Source: Karstenula rhodostoma CBS 690.94 (Eukaryota > Ascomycota > Dothideomycetes > Pleosporales > Didymosphaeriaceae). From it: a stretch of DNA of 64,000 nucleotides. Positions within the stretch are counted from its first letter, which is position 1. The number at the start of each line of letters is the position of its first letter. A program made the translations under genes and the position numbers. The DNA lies in the NCBI GenBank assembly GCA_010093485.1, contig MU001508.1, positions 944,051-1,008,050 of the forward strand, read 5' to 3'. The notes below the pieces were generated by a model. The model saw only the letters and a list, made by a program, of their open reading frames with translations, was not told the origin of the DNA and did no database searches. Shown here one piece after another: positions 9,848-24,736 of this stretch.

Positions 9848-12800
9848 TAAAATATATTACTAATTTATATAAACTAAATTAGTATATTTATAATAAACCC
9901 TTATTACCTATAAAAATAAAAGAGGAAGTATATAGTAACTATATAAGAATTATAGTATAGAAAAAAAAAAAATTTAAGAGAGTATAGTTAGTAAGGCTAA
10001 ATAGACTAGAACTACTTAACTATACTAAAAAGGTATTTTACCTAATATTATACTACTATTAAGGTAGTACTAAATTATCTACTAAACCCTAGAGAGTAGT
10101 ATTTTTCTTAAAAATCTAATTAATAAAAATTTATTACTACTATAAACTTTATTCTTTATATATAAGTACCCTAAAGTATAATTAGTAAATAGAGATATTA
10201 ATTCTAATACCTAGCCTAATACTTATATATAAGCCTAGTATTAGGTAAACTAAAATAGTATATTCTAGTAAGGACTAATTACTTTAGTAAGTTAGTAAAT
10301 ATACTAGATATCGCGCTTTATAATAGTAATATACTTAGTATAGATATAAATTAGTAGTATATCTAAATTTAGTTAATAAATATAATAGAGCTTAATACTA
10401 GAACTAGTACTTATACTTAAAGAAATAAACTAGAAAGGTTTTAAAGACTTTTTAAAAAGTTATAATAATATTAGATTAAAAGTAAAGACTATAGACTAGG
10501 TCTTTATTAATAGTCTTAGGGAGAGTATAGTAGGTAAAGTAGAAAATACTATAATTAATAATTACCTTTTTTACTAGGCGCTAGAATAGTAGCTTAGAGA
10601 TAAGTAGGTTAGTATTTTTTTAGAATTAGTAGATTTTATAAAGAGCTATAGCTAGAGAATATTAGCCTAATACTAGTCTAATACTAGTACTATACTTATT
10701 ATTAAGTTTATAATAATAAGGCTTTTTAATACTACTAGTAATTAGAGTAGATTACTAAGCCTTAATAGGTAAACTAAAAGTAGTAGTCTTATAAGGGGTC
10801 TTAGTAGCTATTAGATAACTAGATAGACTAGCTATAATATATAAATATAGGGCTAATACTTAGAACTAATATTTAATTTATTTTAAGCCTTAGCCTTATC
10901 TTTACTTTTACTACTAATAGGGTATAAAGGCTTAATCTTTTTATATAGTACTATACTAGTAAACTTATAGAAATTATTTATAAGTAAGATTAATTAAAGA
11001 GGGTTAATAGTTTATAGTATTAAAGTAAAGAAGAGAGAGAGTAAAAGAATAGAAATTATAATACTTATATAGATTATATAATAGACTTACTTAGTATATA
11101 TATATAATATAAGTAAAAGTAAACTAGAAAAAAATAAAGGTAAAAGGTAATAAATTAGAAAAAGAGCTCTATATTTATAAAAACTTAACCTATTTAAGCT
11201 ATTATAAGTATATATAGGGTATTAAATAGTATTAGTCTATATAGTAAAAAAAGTAATAGAATATTTTTACTTTTAGATAAGATATATTTACTTTTACTTT
11301 AGTAAGTAAGTTATAAAGGTACCTTAGTATTTATAGTAAAAATAAAAAGTAAATATATTCTAACTTTATAAAAACTTAATATATTTAAGTTATCTTAAGT
11401 ATATATAGGGTATTAGGTAATATTAGTTTATATAGTAAAAAAAGTAATAGAATATTCCTACTTTTAGGTAAGGTATATTTACTTTTACTTAAGTAAGTAA
11501 AGGTACCTTAGTATTTATAGTATAAGTATTTAATAGATAGGTATATAATAGTAGGGTTTAATTATATAAAGTCTACTTATAATATTTATTAATAACTTCT
11601 TTTATTTACTTTTACTACCTTTCTTTTATACTCTATATTATAGGACTATATAATTACTTATTTTATACCTAATACCTATCTATTACCTTATACCTAATAC
11701 TTATCTAATACCTCTACTATAGTAGACCTACTTAATATTAAATAGTATAAAGGCGCTAGAGAGTACTCTTTAAATAAGAGTATAAAGAAAAATATAACTA
11801 TTTAAATAAAAAAAACTAGTAAAAAGTTTACTATAGAGCGTGATAAAATAGTAGATAATATATATTATTTTAAGTTCTAGAAGAATACTTTCCTACTAGC
11901 TATATAGTTAATTATTAATTAATTATTAATAAAAAACTAGCCTAATATACTAAAGTAGTTATATATCTAGTTAAATAATATATATAATATAATATAGTAA
12001 ATTAAAGAAGTATTAGGTAGTATTAAGTACTAATATATTTAATAGTTTTAATATTAAAACTATTTAGCGCTATAAGGTAGTAGTCTATACTAACTAAAAT
12101 ATTAGTAAAATTAAGGCTAAGTAGTTTATAGAGAAATAAGCTTAGTATTTTAATATTTCTAGTTTTCCTACTCTAACTCTAATAATACTAATATCTACCT
12201 AACTATCTAATACTTTAACTAATACTAAAGTCTTATTATTAAAGACTTTAGACTAGTAATTACTTAACCTATCTACTATTCTTAAGAGAAATAAAAAAGA
12301 AAAAGTTAAAGTAGACTAAAAGGCCTTTAGGTAAGAAGTTTTTAATACTAAAATTAGTATTAAGAATATAGCTATACTTAATACTTAGATTATTATAAGG
12401 GATAAGACTATTAAATACTTTAAAACTCTATACTAGAAGTAGAACTATCTTTATTAGGGTCTTAAGACCTTTCTTAATAATCTATAGGATAAAGATCTCC
12501 TATTTATAAATATATAAATATTCTAAGACTAATACCTTACTAATATTTACTAAGTATAAATTAAGTAGATACTAGCTAGATTAGATATATAAGTTTAGGA
12601 TCTAATTCTAGTAAAGAGGATATTAGCTTAAAAGAGTATAAAAGTAAATTTCTATTTAAACTATAATATTCTTAATTAATTTAATATAATATTATATACT
12701 ATATAAGGTAACCTTATTAACTATATAATATCTCTCTATATATAAAACTTTAAGAATTACTTACTTATTATTTATAATTCTATAGTCTAAGTAGAAAAGA

Positions 12801-14926
12801 GTACTTATTAGTCTATTCTATATAGCCTAATTTACTAACTTTTTTTATTAATCTATAGTCTATATAGTATACTAGAATATATATAAAGAGGGTATTACTC
12901 TATTATTTTCTAGTCTATATAAAAAGTATATACTATACTTTACTTTATAAATAAAGTATTAGCTATAGTATTAGATATTACTAATAAGTTAGGGACTATA
13001 TATTTAGAGTAAGTAAATTTACTAGTAAAAAGACTATTTATATTCTAGATATAGTATTTAGTAATAAGGAGAATCTACCTAATAATATAGATTAAATTAT
13101 AGATATACTTTATAGTACTAAAAATAAAAACTAGGTAATAAATTAGTAAAAAGTATAATATTAAATATACTAAAAGGTATTAGGCCTTATAATAACTAGA
13201 AAATAGTCCCTAAGTATAAAAGTAACTAATTTAACCTCTATTATTTATTCTTCTTTTTTACTTTTATATATTTCCTATCTTTAGACCTTAGATACTAGAA
13301 AAGAAAAAAAGTTTTAAATATAAAGTCTTTAATACTCTATATATATAATAGGGTAATATATAGTAAATTAATAATAAAATCCTTTTCCTTAAATATAAGT
13401 ATTCTAGCTAAAGTAAGACTAAGACCTTAGGACTTATATACTATAATAGCCTATACTAAGTAGAGAGGAAACTAGACCTATATAATAATTACTTAGTTAT
13501 AAAAAAACTTATAAGATATAAGGAAAATAGGTATAGTTAACTTACCTACCTCTATAGTATATAGACTAGGCCCTATATACTAATTAAAAGTAGTAAGAAT
13601 AGCTAAAGAGGGTTCCTTTATATAGTCTATAGTAGCTAGATACTATATAATATTATTAATCTTATTAATAGCTCTATTAATAAGACTATACTTAGTCTAA
13701 GTATTAGCTAGAAGTATAATCTTAATACTAATAAAAAGAAGAAGTTTACTCTCTAGATTACTAGCTTTTATTAATAGTATTATTATATATATAGGGTTAT
13801 TATATTTAATATAGTAAGCTAATACTAGCTAGTATTAGTTTTAAAAATAATTATAATTAATTATATTAACCTTATAGTATTTAGTATAGAGGTATATAGA
13901 ATTATAGAAAGTATCTATCTCTAAATTTAAAAGAATAGCCCTATAATAAGTTTAGAATAATAACTAGTCTTACTAAGTACTTTTATTAACTTAAAGTTAT
14001 AAGAGAGTATTTTAAAAGTTAGCCTTACTATCTCCTTATTAGTATTAAATAGTATTAAAAATAATAGTTTTTAAAAATTACTAGTAGAGCTACTTTATAT
14101 AGATATTAATAGGTCCTTTACTTAGTAATAGATTATATAAAGGTTACTAGGTAATAGGTAATAATTAGTAAAAGTCTCTAGATATAATAATATTTAGGCT
14201 AGTAAAAGGGAGGTATATAAATTAAGAATAAATCTTATTAAGTTAGGTACTAATTTAAGCTAGTATATTAAGACTAACTATAGACTTCTTATTAATAATA
14301 AGATAGTATATAGAGGAGAAAGTAAACTATAACTACTATAGAGTAGTAGTNNNNNNNNNNCCTCCTATATATATAATTAGAATCTAGAAAAGGCTATTAA
14401 TTATTTAGCTATTAATTAGAAATATAGTAACTCTAGTAAATATAGATTAAATAATAAGAGATAGTATACCTACTTCCTTAGCTAGTTAATTAAAGTAAGT
14501 TAAAATTATTTTAATAATATAGGTTTTACCAGTACTAGCTTTTCTATTAAGATTAATAAGAAACTATAGTAATACCTTTCTACTAAGAATTACCTTAAAA
14601 TAGTTTATTACTATATTAAAAATAATCCTTTATTAAGTAGCTAGAGTATTAGGGTTAGTATTAGGCTATTCTACTCTAGTAATAGAATACTTCTAGATTA
14701 ACTACTTTTAGTAGGTTAAACTACTTAGATTCTAGTAGTTATTATATTCTTTAGTATTCTAGTTTTTAATATAGTTAATAGACCTAAACCCTAGTATATT
14801 TTAGTTAACTAGTTTACTATTAATAGTAGGTCCTTAAACTACTAGCTTATTTAACTTAAATTAGTCTTAAATAGGTATTTCTTTAAGTTCTAGGTCCTTT
14901 ACCTCTATCTAATTAAGATTATCTCT
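9848..14926. repeat. Repeat unit A (first copy, about 5.08 kb)
   Basis: First copy of a two-copy tandem duplication; the unit starts at AAAATATATTACTAAT and ends ATTAAGATTATCTCT. Matching landmarks lie 5078 bp later in A'; for example GCGCTATAAGGTAGTAGTC at about 12.07 kb recurs at about 17.14 kb. Differences between copies are overwhelmingly C/T or G/A. Forward frames keep long runs broken only by TAA or TAG, suggesting it once coded, but I could not name a family. Contains the 10-N assembly gap. Confidence 0.8.
14351..14360. other. Assembly gap (10 N)
   Basis: Placeholder gap inside unit A. Comparison with A' (around 19429-19448) implies the true missing length is about 19 bp: the A-to-A' offset is 5078 at the start of the units and 5087 just after the gap. 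Confidence 0.95.
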
Positions 14927-17900
14927 AAAATATATTACTAATCTACGTAAACTAAATTAGTATATTTATAACAAACCCTTATTACCTATAAAGATAAAAG
15001 AGGAAGTATATAGTAACTATATAAGAATTATAATATAGAAAAAAAAAGAATTTAAGAGAGTATAGTTAGTAGGGCTAAATAGGCTAGAACTACCTAACTA
15101 TATTAAAGAGGTATTTTATCTAGTATTATACTACTATTAAGGTAGTACTAAATTACCTACTAAACCCTAGAGAGTAGTATTTTCCTTAAAAACCTAATTA
15201 ATAAAAACCTATTACTACTATAAACTTTATTCTTTATATATAAGTACCCTAAAGTATAATTAGTAAATAGAAATATTAGTTTTAATACCTAGCCTAATAC
15301 TTATATATAAGCCTAGCGCTAGGTAAACTAAAATAGTATATTCTAGTAAAAACTAATTACTCTAGTAAGTTAATAAATATACTAGATATCGCGCTTTATA
15401 ATAGTAATATACTTAGTATAGATATAGGCTAGTAGTATATTTAAATTTAGTTAATAAATATAATAGAGCCTAATACTAGGACTAGTACTTATACTTAAAG
15501 AAATAAACTAGAAAGGCCTTAAAGGCTTCCTAAAAAGCTATAATAGTACTAAACTAGAAGTAAAGGCTATAGACTAGATCTTTATTAATAGTCTTAGGGA
15601 GAGTATAGTAGATAAAGTAGAAGATACTATAATTAATAGTTATCTCTCTTACTAGGCGCTAGAATAGTAGCTTAGGGATAAGTAGGTTAGTACTCTTTTA
15701 GAACTAGTAGATTTTATAAAGAACTATAGCTAGAGAATATTAGTCTAATACTAGCCTAATACTAGTATTATACTTACTACTAGATTTATAGTAGTAAGGC
15801 TTCTTAATACTACTAGTAGTTAGAGTAGATTACTAAGCCTTAGTAGGTAAACTAGAAGTAGTAGTCTTATAAGGGGTTTTAGTAGTTATTAGATAACTAA
15901 ATAGACTAGCTATAATATATAAGTATAGGGCTAATACTTAGAACTAATATCTAATTTACTTTAAGCCTTAGCCTTACCCTTACCCTTACTACTAATAGGG
16001 CGTAAAGGCTTAATCTTTCTATATAGTATTATACTAGTAAACTTATAGAGATTATTTATAGGTAGGATTAATTAAAAAGGGTTAATAGTTTATAGTATTA
16101 AGGTAAAGAAAAGAGAGGGTAAAAGAGTAGAAACTATAATACTTATATAGATTATATAATAGACTTACTTAGCGCGCGTATATAATATAAGTAAAAGTAA
16201 ACTAAAAAAAAGTAAAAGTAAAAGGTAATAAATTAGAAAAAGAGCTCTATATTTATAAAAACTTAACCTATTTAAGCTATTATAAGTATATATAAGGTAT
16301 TAGGTAGTATTAGTTTATATAGTAAAAAAAGTAATAGAATATTCCTACTTTTAGATAAGGTATATTTACCTTTACTTTAGTAAGTAAGTTATAAAGGTGC
16401 CTTAGTATTTATAGTAAGAATAAAAAGTAAATATATTCTAATTTTATAAAAACTTAATATATTTAAGCTATCTTAAGTATATATAGGGTATTAGGTAGTA
16501 TTAGTCTATATAGTAAAAAAAGTAATAAAATATTCCTACTTTTAGGTAAAATATATTTACCTTTACTTAAGTAAGTAAAGGTACCTTAGTATTTATAGTA
16601 TAAGTACTTAATAGATAGGTATATAATAGTAGGGTTTAATTATATAAGGTCTACTTATAATATTTATTAATAACTTCTTTTATTTACTTTTACTATCTTT
16701 CTTTTATACTCTATATTATAGGACTATATAGTTACTTATTTTATATCTAATACCTATCTATTACCTTATATCTAATACTTACCTAATACCTCTACTATAG
16801 TAAACCTACCTAATATTAAGTAGTATAAAGGCGCTAGAGAGTACTCTTTAAATAAGAGTATAAAGAAAAATATAGCTACTTAAATAAAAAAGACTAGTAA
16901 AGAGCTTACTATAGAGTATAATAAAATAGTAAATAATATATATTACTCTAAGTTCTAGAAGAATACCTTCCTATTAGCTATATAGCTAATTATTAATTAG
17001 TTACTAATAAGAGACTAACCTAATATACTAAAGTAGTTATATATCTAGTTAAATAATATATATAATATAATATAGTAAATTAAAAAAGTATTAGATAGTA
17101 TTAGGTACTAATATATTTAATAGTTTTAATACTAGAACTACTTAGCGCTATAAGGTAGTAGTCTATACTAGCTAAAATATTAGTAAAATTAAGGCTAAGT
17201 AGTTTATAGAGAAGTAAGCTTAGTATTTTAATATCCCTAGTTTCCCTACTCTAACTCTAATAATACTAATATCTACTTAACTATCTAATACCTTAACTAA
17301 TACTAGAGCCTTATTATTAAAGACTTTAGACTAGTAATTACTTAACCTATCTACTATTCTTAAGAGAAATAAAAAAGAAAAAGTTAAAATAGACTAAGAG
17401 GCTTTTAGATAAGAAGTTTTTAATACTAAGATTAGTATTAAGAATATAGCTATACTTAATACCTAGATTATTATAAGGGATAAAACTACTAAATACTTTA
17501 AAATTCTATACTAGAAATAGAACTATCTTTACTAGAGTCTTAAAACTTTTCTTAATAACCTATAGAATAAAGATCTCCTATTTATAAATATATAAGTATT
17601 TTAAGACTAATACCTTACTAATACCTACTAGGTATAGATTAAGTAGATACTAGCTAGATTAGATATATAAGTTTAGAATCTAATTCTAGTAAAGAGGATA
17701 TTAGCTTAAAAGAGTATAAAGGTAAGTTTCTATTTAAATTATAGTATTCTTAACTAATTTAATATAGTACTATATATTATATAAGATAACTTTATTAGCT
17801 ATATAATATTTCTTTATATATAAAACTTTAAGAATTACTTACCTACTATTTATAATTCTATAGTCTAAGTAGGAGAGGATACTTATTAGTCTATTCTATA

Positions 17901-20013
17901 TAGCCTAATTTACTAGCTTCTTTTACTAATCTATAGTCTATATAGTATACTAGAATATATATAAAGAGGGTATTACTCTACTATTTTCTAGTCTATATAA
18001 GAAGTATATACTATACTCTACTTTATAAGTAAAGTATTAGTTATAGTATTAGGTATTACTAATAAGTTAGGGACTATATATTTAGAGTAAGTAGATTTAC
18101 TAGTAAAAAGGCTACTTATATTCTAGATATAGTATTTAGTAATAAGAAGGATCTACCTAATAATATAGATTAAATTATAAATATACTTTATAGTACTAAG
18201 GATAAGGACTAGGTAATAAATTAGTAGAAAGTATAGTATTAAGTATACTAAAAGGTATTAGGCCTTATAATAGCTAGAAGATAGTCCCTAAGTATAAAAG
18301 TAACTAATTTAACCTCTATTATTTATCCTTCTTTCTTACCTTTATATATTTCCTATTTTTAGACCTTAGATATTAGAAAGAAAAAGAAATTTTAAATATA
18401 AAGCCTTTAATACTCTATATATATAATAGGGTAATATATAGTAAACTAGTAATAAAGTCCTTCTCTCTAGATATAAGTATTCTAGCTAAAGTAAGACTAA
18501 AACCTTAGAACTTATATACTATAATAGCCTATACTAAGTAGAGAGGAAACTAGACCTATATAATAACTACCTAGTTATAAAAGAACTTATAAGATATAGG
18601 GAAGATAGATATAGCTACCTTACCTATCTCTATAGTATATAGACTAGGCCCTATATACTAATTAAAGATAATAAGAATAGCTAAAGGGGGTTCCTTTATA
18701 TAGTCTATAGTAGCTAGATACTATATAATATTATTAACCTTACTAATAGCTCTATTAATAAAACTATACTTAGTCTAAGTATTAGCTAGAAGTATAACCT
18801 TAGTACTAATAAAAAGAAGAAGTTTACTCTCTAGATTACTAGCTTCTATTAATAGTATTATTATATATATAAAGTTATTATATTTAGTATAGTAGACTAA
18901 TACTAGTTAATATTAGTCCTAAAAATAATTATAATTAATTATATTAACCTTATAGTACTTAGTATAGAGGTATATAAAATTATAGAAAATATTTATCTCT
19001 AAATCTAAAAGAATAGCCCTATAATAAGTTTAAAATAATAACTAATCCTACTAAGTACTTTTATTAACTTAAAGTTATAAGAGGGTATTCTAAAAGTTAG
19101 CCTTACTATCTCCTTATTAATATTAAATAGTATTAAGAATAATAGTCTTTAAGAATTACTAGTAGAGCTACTTTATATAGGTATTAATAGGTCCTTTACT
19201 TAGTAATAGATTATATAAAGGTCGCTAGGTAATAGGTAATAGCTAGTAAAAGTTTCTAGATATAATAATATTTAGGCTAGTAAAAGGGAAGTATATAAAT
19301 TAAGAATAAATCTCGCTAAATTAGGTACTAATCTAAGCTAGTATATTAAGACTAACTATAGACTTCTTATTAATAATAAGATAGTATATAGAGGAGAAAG
19401 TAAACTATAACTACTATAGAATAATAGTAAATAGTAATAATATAATCCCTCCTATATATATAATTAGAATCTAGAAAAGACTATTAATTATTTAGCTATT
19501 AATTAGAAATATAGTAACTCTAGTAGGTATAGATTAGATAATAGGAAATAGTATACCTGCTTCCTTAGCTAGTTAATTAAGGTAAATTAAAATTATTTTA
19601 ATAATATAGGTTTTACTAGTGCTAGCTTTTCTATTAAGATTAATAAGAAACTATAATAGTATCCTCCTACTAAAAATTATCTTAAAATAATTTATTACTA
19701 TATTAAAGATAATCCTTTATTAAGTAGCTAGAGTATTAGGGTTAGTATTAGGCTATTCTACTCTAGTAATAGGATACTCTTAGATTAACTACTTCTAGTA
19801 GGTTAAACTACTTAGATTCTAGTAGTTATTATATTCCTTAGTACCCTAGTCCTTAGTATAGTTAATAGGCCTAGACTCTAGTATATCTTAGTTAACTAAT
19901 TTACTATTAATAGTAGGTTCTTAAGCTATTAGTTTATTTAACTTAAATTAGTCTTAAATAGGTATTTCTTTAAGTTCTAGGTTCTCTATCTCTACCTAAT
20001 TAAGATTATCTCT
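14927..20013. repeat. Repeat unit A' (second copy)
   Basis: Second tandem copy, directly abutting A with no spacer. It ends at TAATTAAGATTATCTCT, the same end as A, and passes directly into unit B. It retains a few sites mutated in A (for example CTACGTAAAC and AACAAACCC near its start), so the copies were mutated independently after duplication. Confidence 0.8.
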
Positions 20014-23000
20014 ATAATAATTAATATACTTATAGGTATAATATATATAATAATAGTAATAGGCCTTAGTATTAGTCTTAAATAACTACCCCTAAAAGTT
20101 ATAAATATTATCTATATACTAGAAGGGATAATAAAATATAAGCTTAATATAATAGAAATAGGCTAGATCTAATATAGGAGAGTACTATAGATAATAGAAT
20201 AGAATATATAGTTTAGCCCTAGGTTACCTAGAGGGGATCTTACTCTTATAATTAAAATATAAAAGGAAGTTAATATAGTAGAGACTATTAAATATAGATA
20301 GGTATTTCTTATATCTCTAGAGTATTAACTTTCTACTCTAGAATAAAATACTATTAGAATTAAACTCTTCCTTATTTATTTATTAGACTTAATAAAAAAA
20401 AAATATAGTAGACTATACTTTTTTAGGCTAGTAATTAATACTTATTATAACCTATATAGACTATATAAGTAGAAGACTAAATAGTATATATATAACTTCT
20501 TAGACTAAATAGTCTCTTTCCCTAATTATTTTATTTATAAGCTTAGATATAAATAAAGTAAGAGTATAATTTTTACTTAGATAGAGAAGAATAGATACTA
20601 TAAGGTTTATATAAGAAATAGTATATTTTTTAGTCTTTAAGGTATATATACTAATATACTAAGCTATACTAGTTATACTAGTATAGACTTAGATATTAGT
20701 ATTAGCCTTCTAGCCTAATACTAATATAGGATAGAAAGGATTAAGTTATATATAATTATAGATAGGTTTAAAGCGTCTATATTACTTTCTAGGGGGAATA
20801 ATAAAAGTAGGGTATAAATAAGTAGGCTAAGGAGCCCTAAACCTATAGGTTTCCTCTCCTATAGTAGTATTCTTTTAAAGATAGTAACTAGAAATATATT
20901 AGTATATATAATACTAGGTAAGGATTAATAATAGTTTCTAGTTATTAAACTTTATTTCTATAAAAGAAAGTAATAATAGTATTATAGTATTAATTAGAAT
21001 AATAGTATTATTAAATTATATTAGTTTAGAATAGGTTACTAAAATAGTATTAGACTAGTATTAGACTAGGCATTTAATATTAGCCTCTATAGCTAAAGGG
21101 CCTAATTCTAGGTCTAGATCTAGAGTATTACTAATATAGTAGAGTCTATAGTTATAGGTATTCCTATACCCCTACTATTTATAGCGATCCTAGGAGTCCT
21201 AGATATTAAGAAGAGGGATAAGGATATACTTTTTAAATATAGTAAATTAAATATAGAAATAGTAAGCTATAATATAAGAATATTCTTTTAGAAAGTTCTA
21301 AGTAAGTCTCTTCTATATATTTAAGGTTACTACCTACTACTCCTTAAATTATAGTATAAACTAGAGGAGATTATACTAAAAGTTATTAGTAGTAGAGAAA
21401 GTAATAAATAAGGTAGAGCTTTTTAACTACTTAATCTAGAAAGTATTAGGCAGGTATTAGGTAATTAAAGTTATAATAACTTATTATAGTATTAAGCTTC
21501 CTGCCTTCTTATTACTAGTATAGCTATATTCCCTAGAGCTAGACACCTATATAAATAATAGAGTTAATTAGTAATACTCCTTAATTAGGCCCTAAAAAGG
21601 TAGTCTAAATATCCTTAGCCTATAATAGAAGACTATTAATACCTTATCTAGCTATAAAACTAGCCTATATTATAGATACCTTCTATATTATTATATTAAA
21701 TAGAGTAAACTAAAATTAAGGATAGTAAGTAAAATATCTATTTTTATAATAAAGAAGGTAATATATATAGGTAATAAAATTAACTTCTTATAGATAAGGC
21801 TTATTATAATTACCTATACTAGTAGGGTATAGTAAAGGGAATATAAGACTTAAATAGTAAATACTCCTAGTAAACTTAATAATTAGTATTAGGTAAATAG
21901 CTCCTATAGAGAGGTAAATATAGCTAGTATAAGAATAAATTTAATCCTAAAGAGATTTAAACTTAAGGGTAACTATACCTAAATTAGGTATAGCTAAAAC
22001 CTCTAGAGGCTTATCCTTATTCTTATATATATTATCCTTAGTACTAGCCTCTTTATTACTACTATATATACTCTTACCTCCTCCTTATATAGAAGTAGTA
22101 CTAGATAGTATACTATTTATATTTAAAAGATAAGACTACTAGTTAAAAAAGGTATTAGGTATAGTATTAGTTATTTAACTAGAACTAGAGTCTTTAGAAC
22201 TAAGGTAAAGGATCTCTAATTACTACTTAATAGAACTATTAATAGGAAGGGATATAAGAGCCTTATAATTAATAGTAATATTTTAGTAGTTAGAATAATA
22301 AATAACTAGAAATAAAAGCTACTACTATATAATAGAATAGTATATATAGTAGTCCTTCTTAAATTAGTAATTAATCTAATCTAGGTTATCCCCCTTAGTC
22401 TAGATAGGCTTTAGGATAATAATCTTAACCTCTTAAAAAAACTATAGAAGTTAAGAAAAAGGTATTACTATATTAATAGTAAAGTTATAAATATAGCTAT
22501 AATAATAGTATTAGGCCCCCCTATAGATATATATCTTTATAGTAATCTAGATCTAAGTAAATAGGTATTCTTTTATATTAGTAAGAGATAGTAATAATAA
22601 AGATAAAGGCCTTAGGTCTATATTATTCCTACTCCTATATAATAGAATAAAATCTAGTCTATTATTCTTTATCTAATTCTAGTAATAGTTATTATACTCT
22701 CCCTAGATAATATAGAGGTTAAACTACTAGTAATTATAAATAGAGTAAGTACTTATCTAAATATTCTTAAGCTCCTAATAAAATACTAATATATAGTTTA
22801 ATTCTTTAGATAGAAGTATAGGTTCCTATAGATAATCTAGGTTTATAGGATCTAAAGGTTACTAAATAAAAGGATCCTACTAATATATTTAGTCTTTAGT
22901 AGTTATAAAGTTCTCTATAAAGAGGTCCTTACTACTAAATTTATTCCTACTACTTTTATTACTATAATTAGGTATAGGACTATTAGAGGAGGTAAAGTCT

Positions 23001-24736
23001 AATACCTTACCTAATACCTATAGATCTAGAGATATAGAAGTAGGCTAGATAGGTATTTATACTATTATAAATTAAATAGATCTTATATCTAAATCCTCTA
23101 TATATAATAGTAAAGGAGTATATAGTATTAATTATATTATATTTAATCTAAGAGAGGATATTAGAAGAGGGATCTAATAGGCCTTATATAATAAATAATA
23201 GCTATCCTAAAATAACCTTTATAGGGTTAGTCTTATTAGGGTAAAAAGCTATAAAAGACTTAGTAAAAATAATAGAGTATAAGGTATAGAATATAGTTAA
23301 ATTATAGTATTAGTAGGCCTACTAATAATATAGTATTTAGAAAGAGGTATAATAGGAGTTAGTAGAGAATATTTTTATTTATAATATATATAGCGTTTCT
23401 TTAGTTTTCTATTTATAAAGATATTAAAAACTAGATTAAATAGATAACTATATTTATAGTAGAGTAGTATAGGTCCCTAATCTATTATTACTAATTAATA
23501 GAGAGATAGTATATAGCTAGAATAGGTAGTATAATATAAAAATATATTTATAAAGTAGGTATTAGTCTAGATATTAGATAAGGATATATATAAAAAAAAA
23601 AAGGTAAGGTATAACTAATCTACTTTAAAAGTTTATTTTATACTAATTTAGAAATATAATCTATTATAGGAGGAAATACTTTTATTTATTATTATCTATA
23701 TAATCTTAGAAGAAGGGGAGAATAATATCTTCTATAATAGACTTAAATTACTTAACCTTATAAAGGTACTACTTAGCCTATTCTTAGAGCTCTAGAACCT
23801 TATAAAAGAGGATATACTCCTAGTTAGAATTATTAAAATACTTCTTATACTACTAATACTATCCTATAATAATTATATAGTACTTAAAAAAGGTATACTA
23901 ATAAGGAAGTAAGGTATTATAAAGAGAGTATTATATAGTATTTATAGTAGAATATAGTAGGTTAGCTAGTAAAGATATATAGGATAATAGTATACTTTTT
24001 AATATAAAAGGATATAGTATTATAACTTTAGGGTAGGTAAATTTAGGGGGTAATAGTACCTATAAATCCCTATTAATATTAGTTAAGATAATAATAAGGA
24101 GGGATATCTATACTTTATTCTATCTATTATAGCTATAATATTATCCTAGATAAGTATATCTATATTATATATAATAGGCACTTTAGTACTAAAAGGACTT
24201 CTATTCTATTAGAAGATATTAGAAAGCACTATAGAAATAAAGGATATAGATAGTATTCTATAGGTATAGAATATCTTAGAGGATATTAAGGTAGATAAAG
24301 GAGATAGTATAAGACTACTAAGAGTATTATTAAAATTAAGTATTATAATAGTATTATAGTAAAAGGATAAATAAGGGATAAAGTTAAATTAAGTTAAAAA
24401 GGAGATTTTAAGTTTTTAAAGTATTAGTTAGTATTAGGCTAGACTAATACCTAAAGAAGAATTATATACTAGGTAAATATTTAGAAATATATAGCTAAGT
24501 TTAATATTCTATAGCTAGAGTAGTTATAGATAATATATTAGTTATATTAGTATTTAGGGAAATATTATTATATCGCGTTTTAAGGACTAATTAGAATATA
24601 TAAAATACCTTTTTTTAGCTAATAAAAAGCCTAAAATCCTCTATCCTAATTAGGTAATATACAGCCCTAAGGTTTAGCCAGCTATATAGAAGCTCTACTA
24701 TAATAGTTTACTTCCTTACTTTATTCGTTATAAATA
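20014..24736. repeat. Repeat unit B (first copy, about 4.72 kb)
   Basis: Begins ATAATAATTAATATACTT and recurs 4723 bp later. A single forward frame can be followed for about 1.9 kb with only TAA/TAG interruptions, consistent with a former coding region whose Gln/Trp codons became stops. No family recognised. It retains occasional CpA/TpG (for example CTGCCTTCTT near 21.5 kb). Confidence 0.78.

Noticed and set aside
9848..20013. A/A' as an LTR-retrotransposon tandem array (LTR-int-LTR-int-LTR)
   Set aside because: An array would end with an extra copy of the unit's first part; A' ends and B begins without repeating the start of A.
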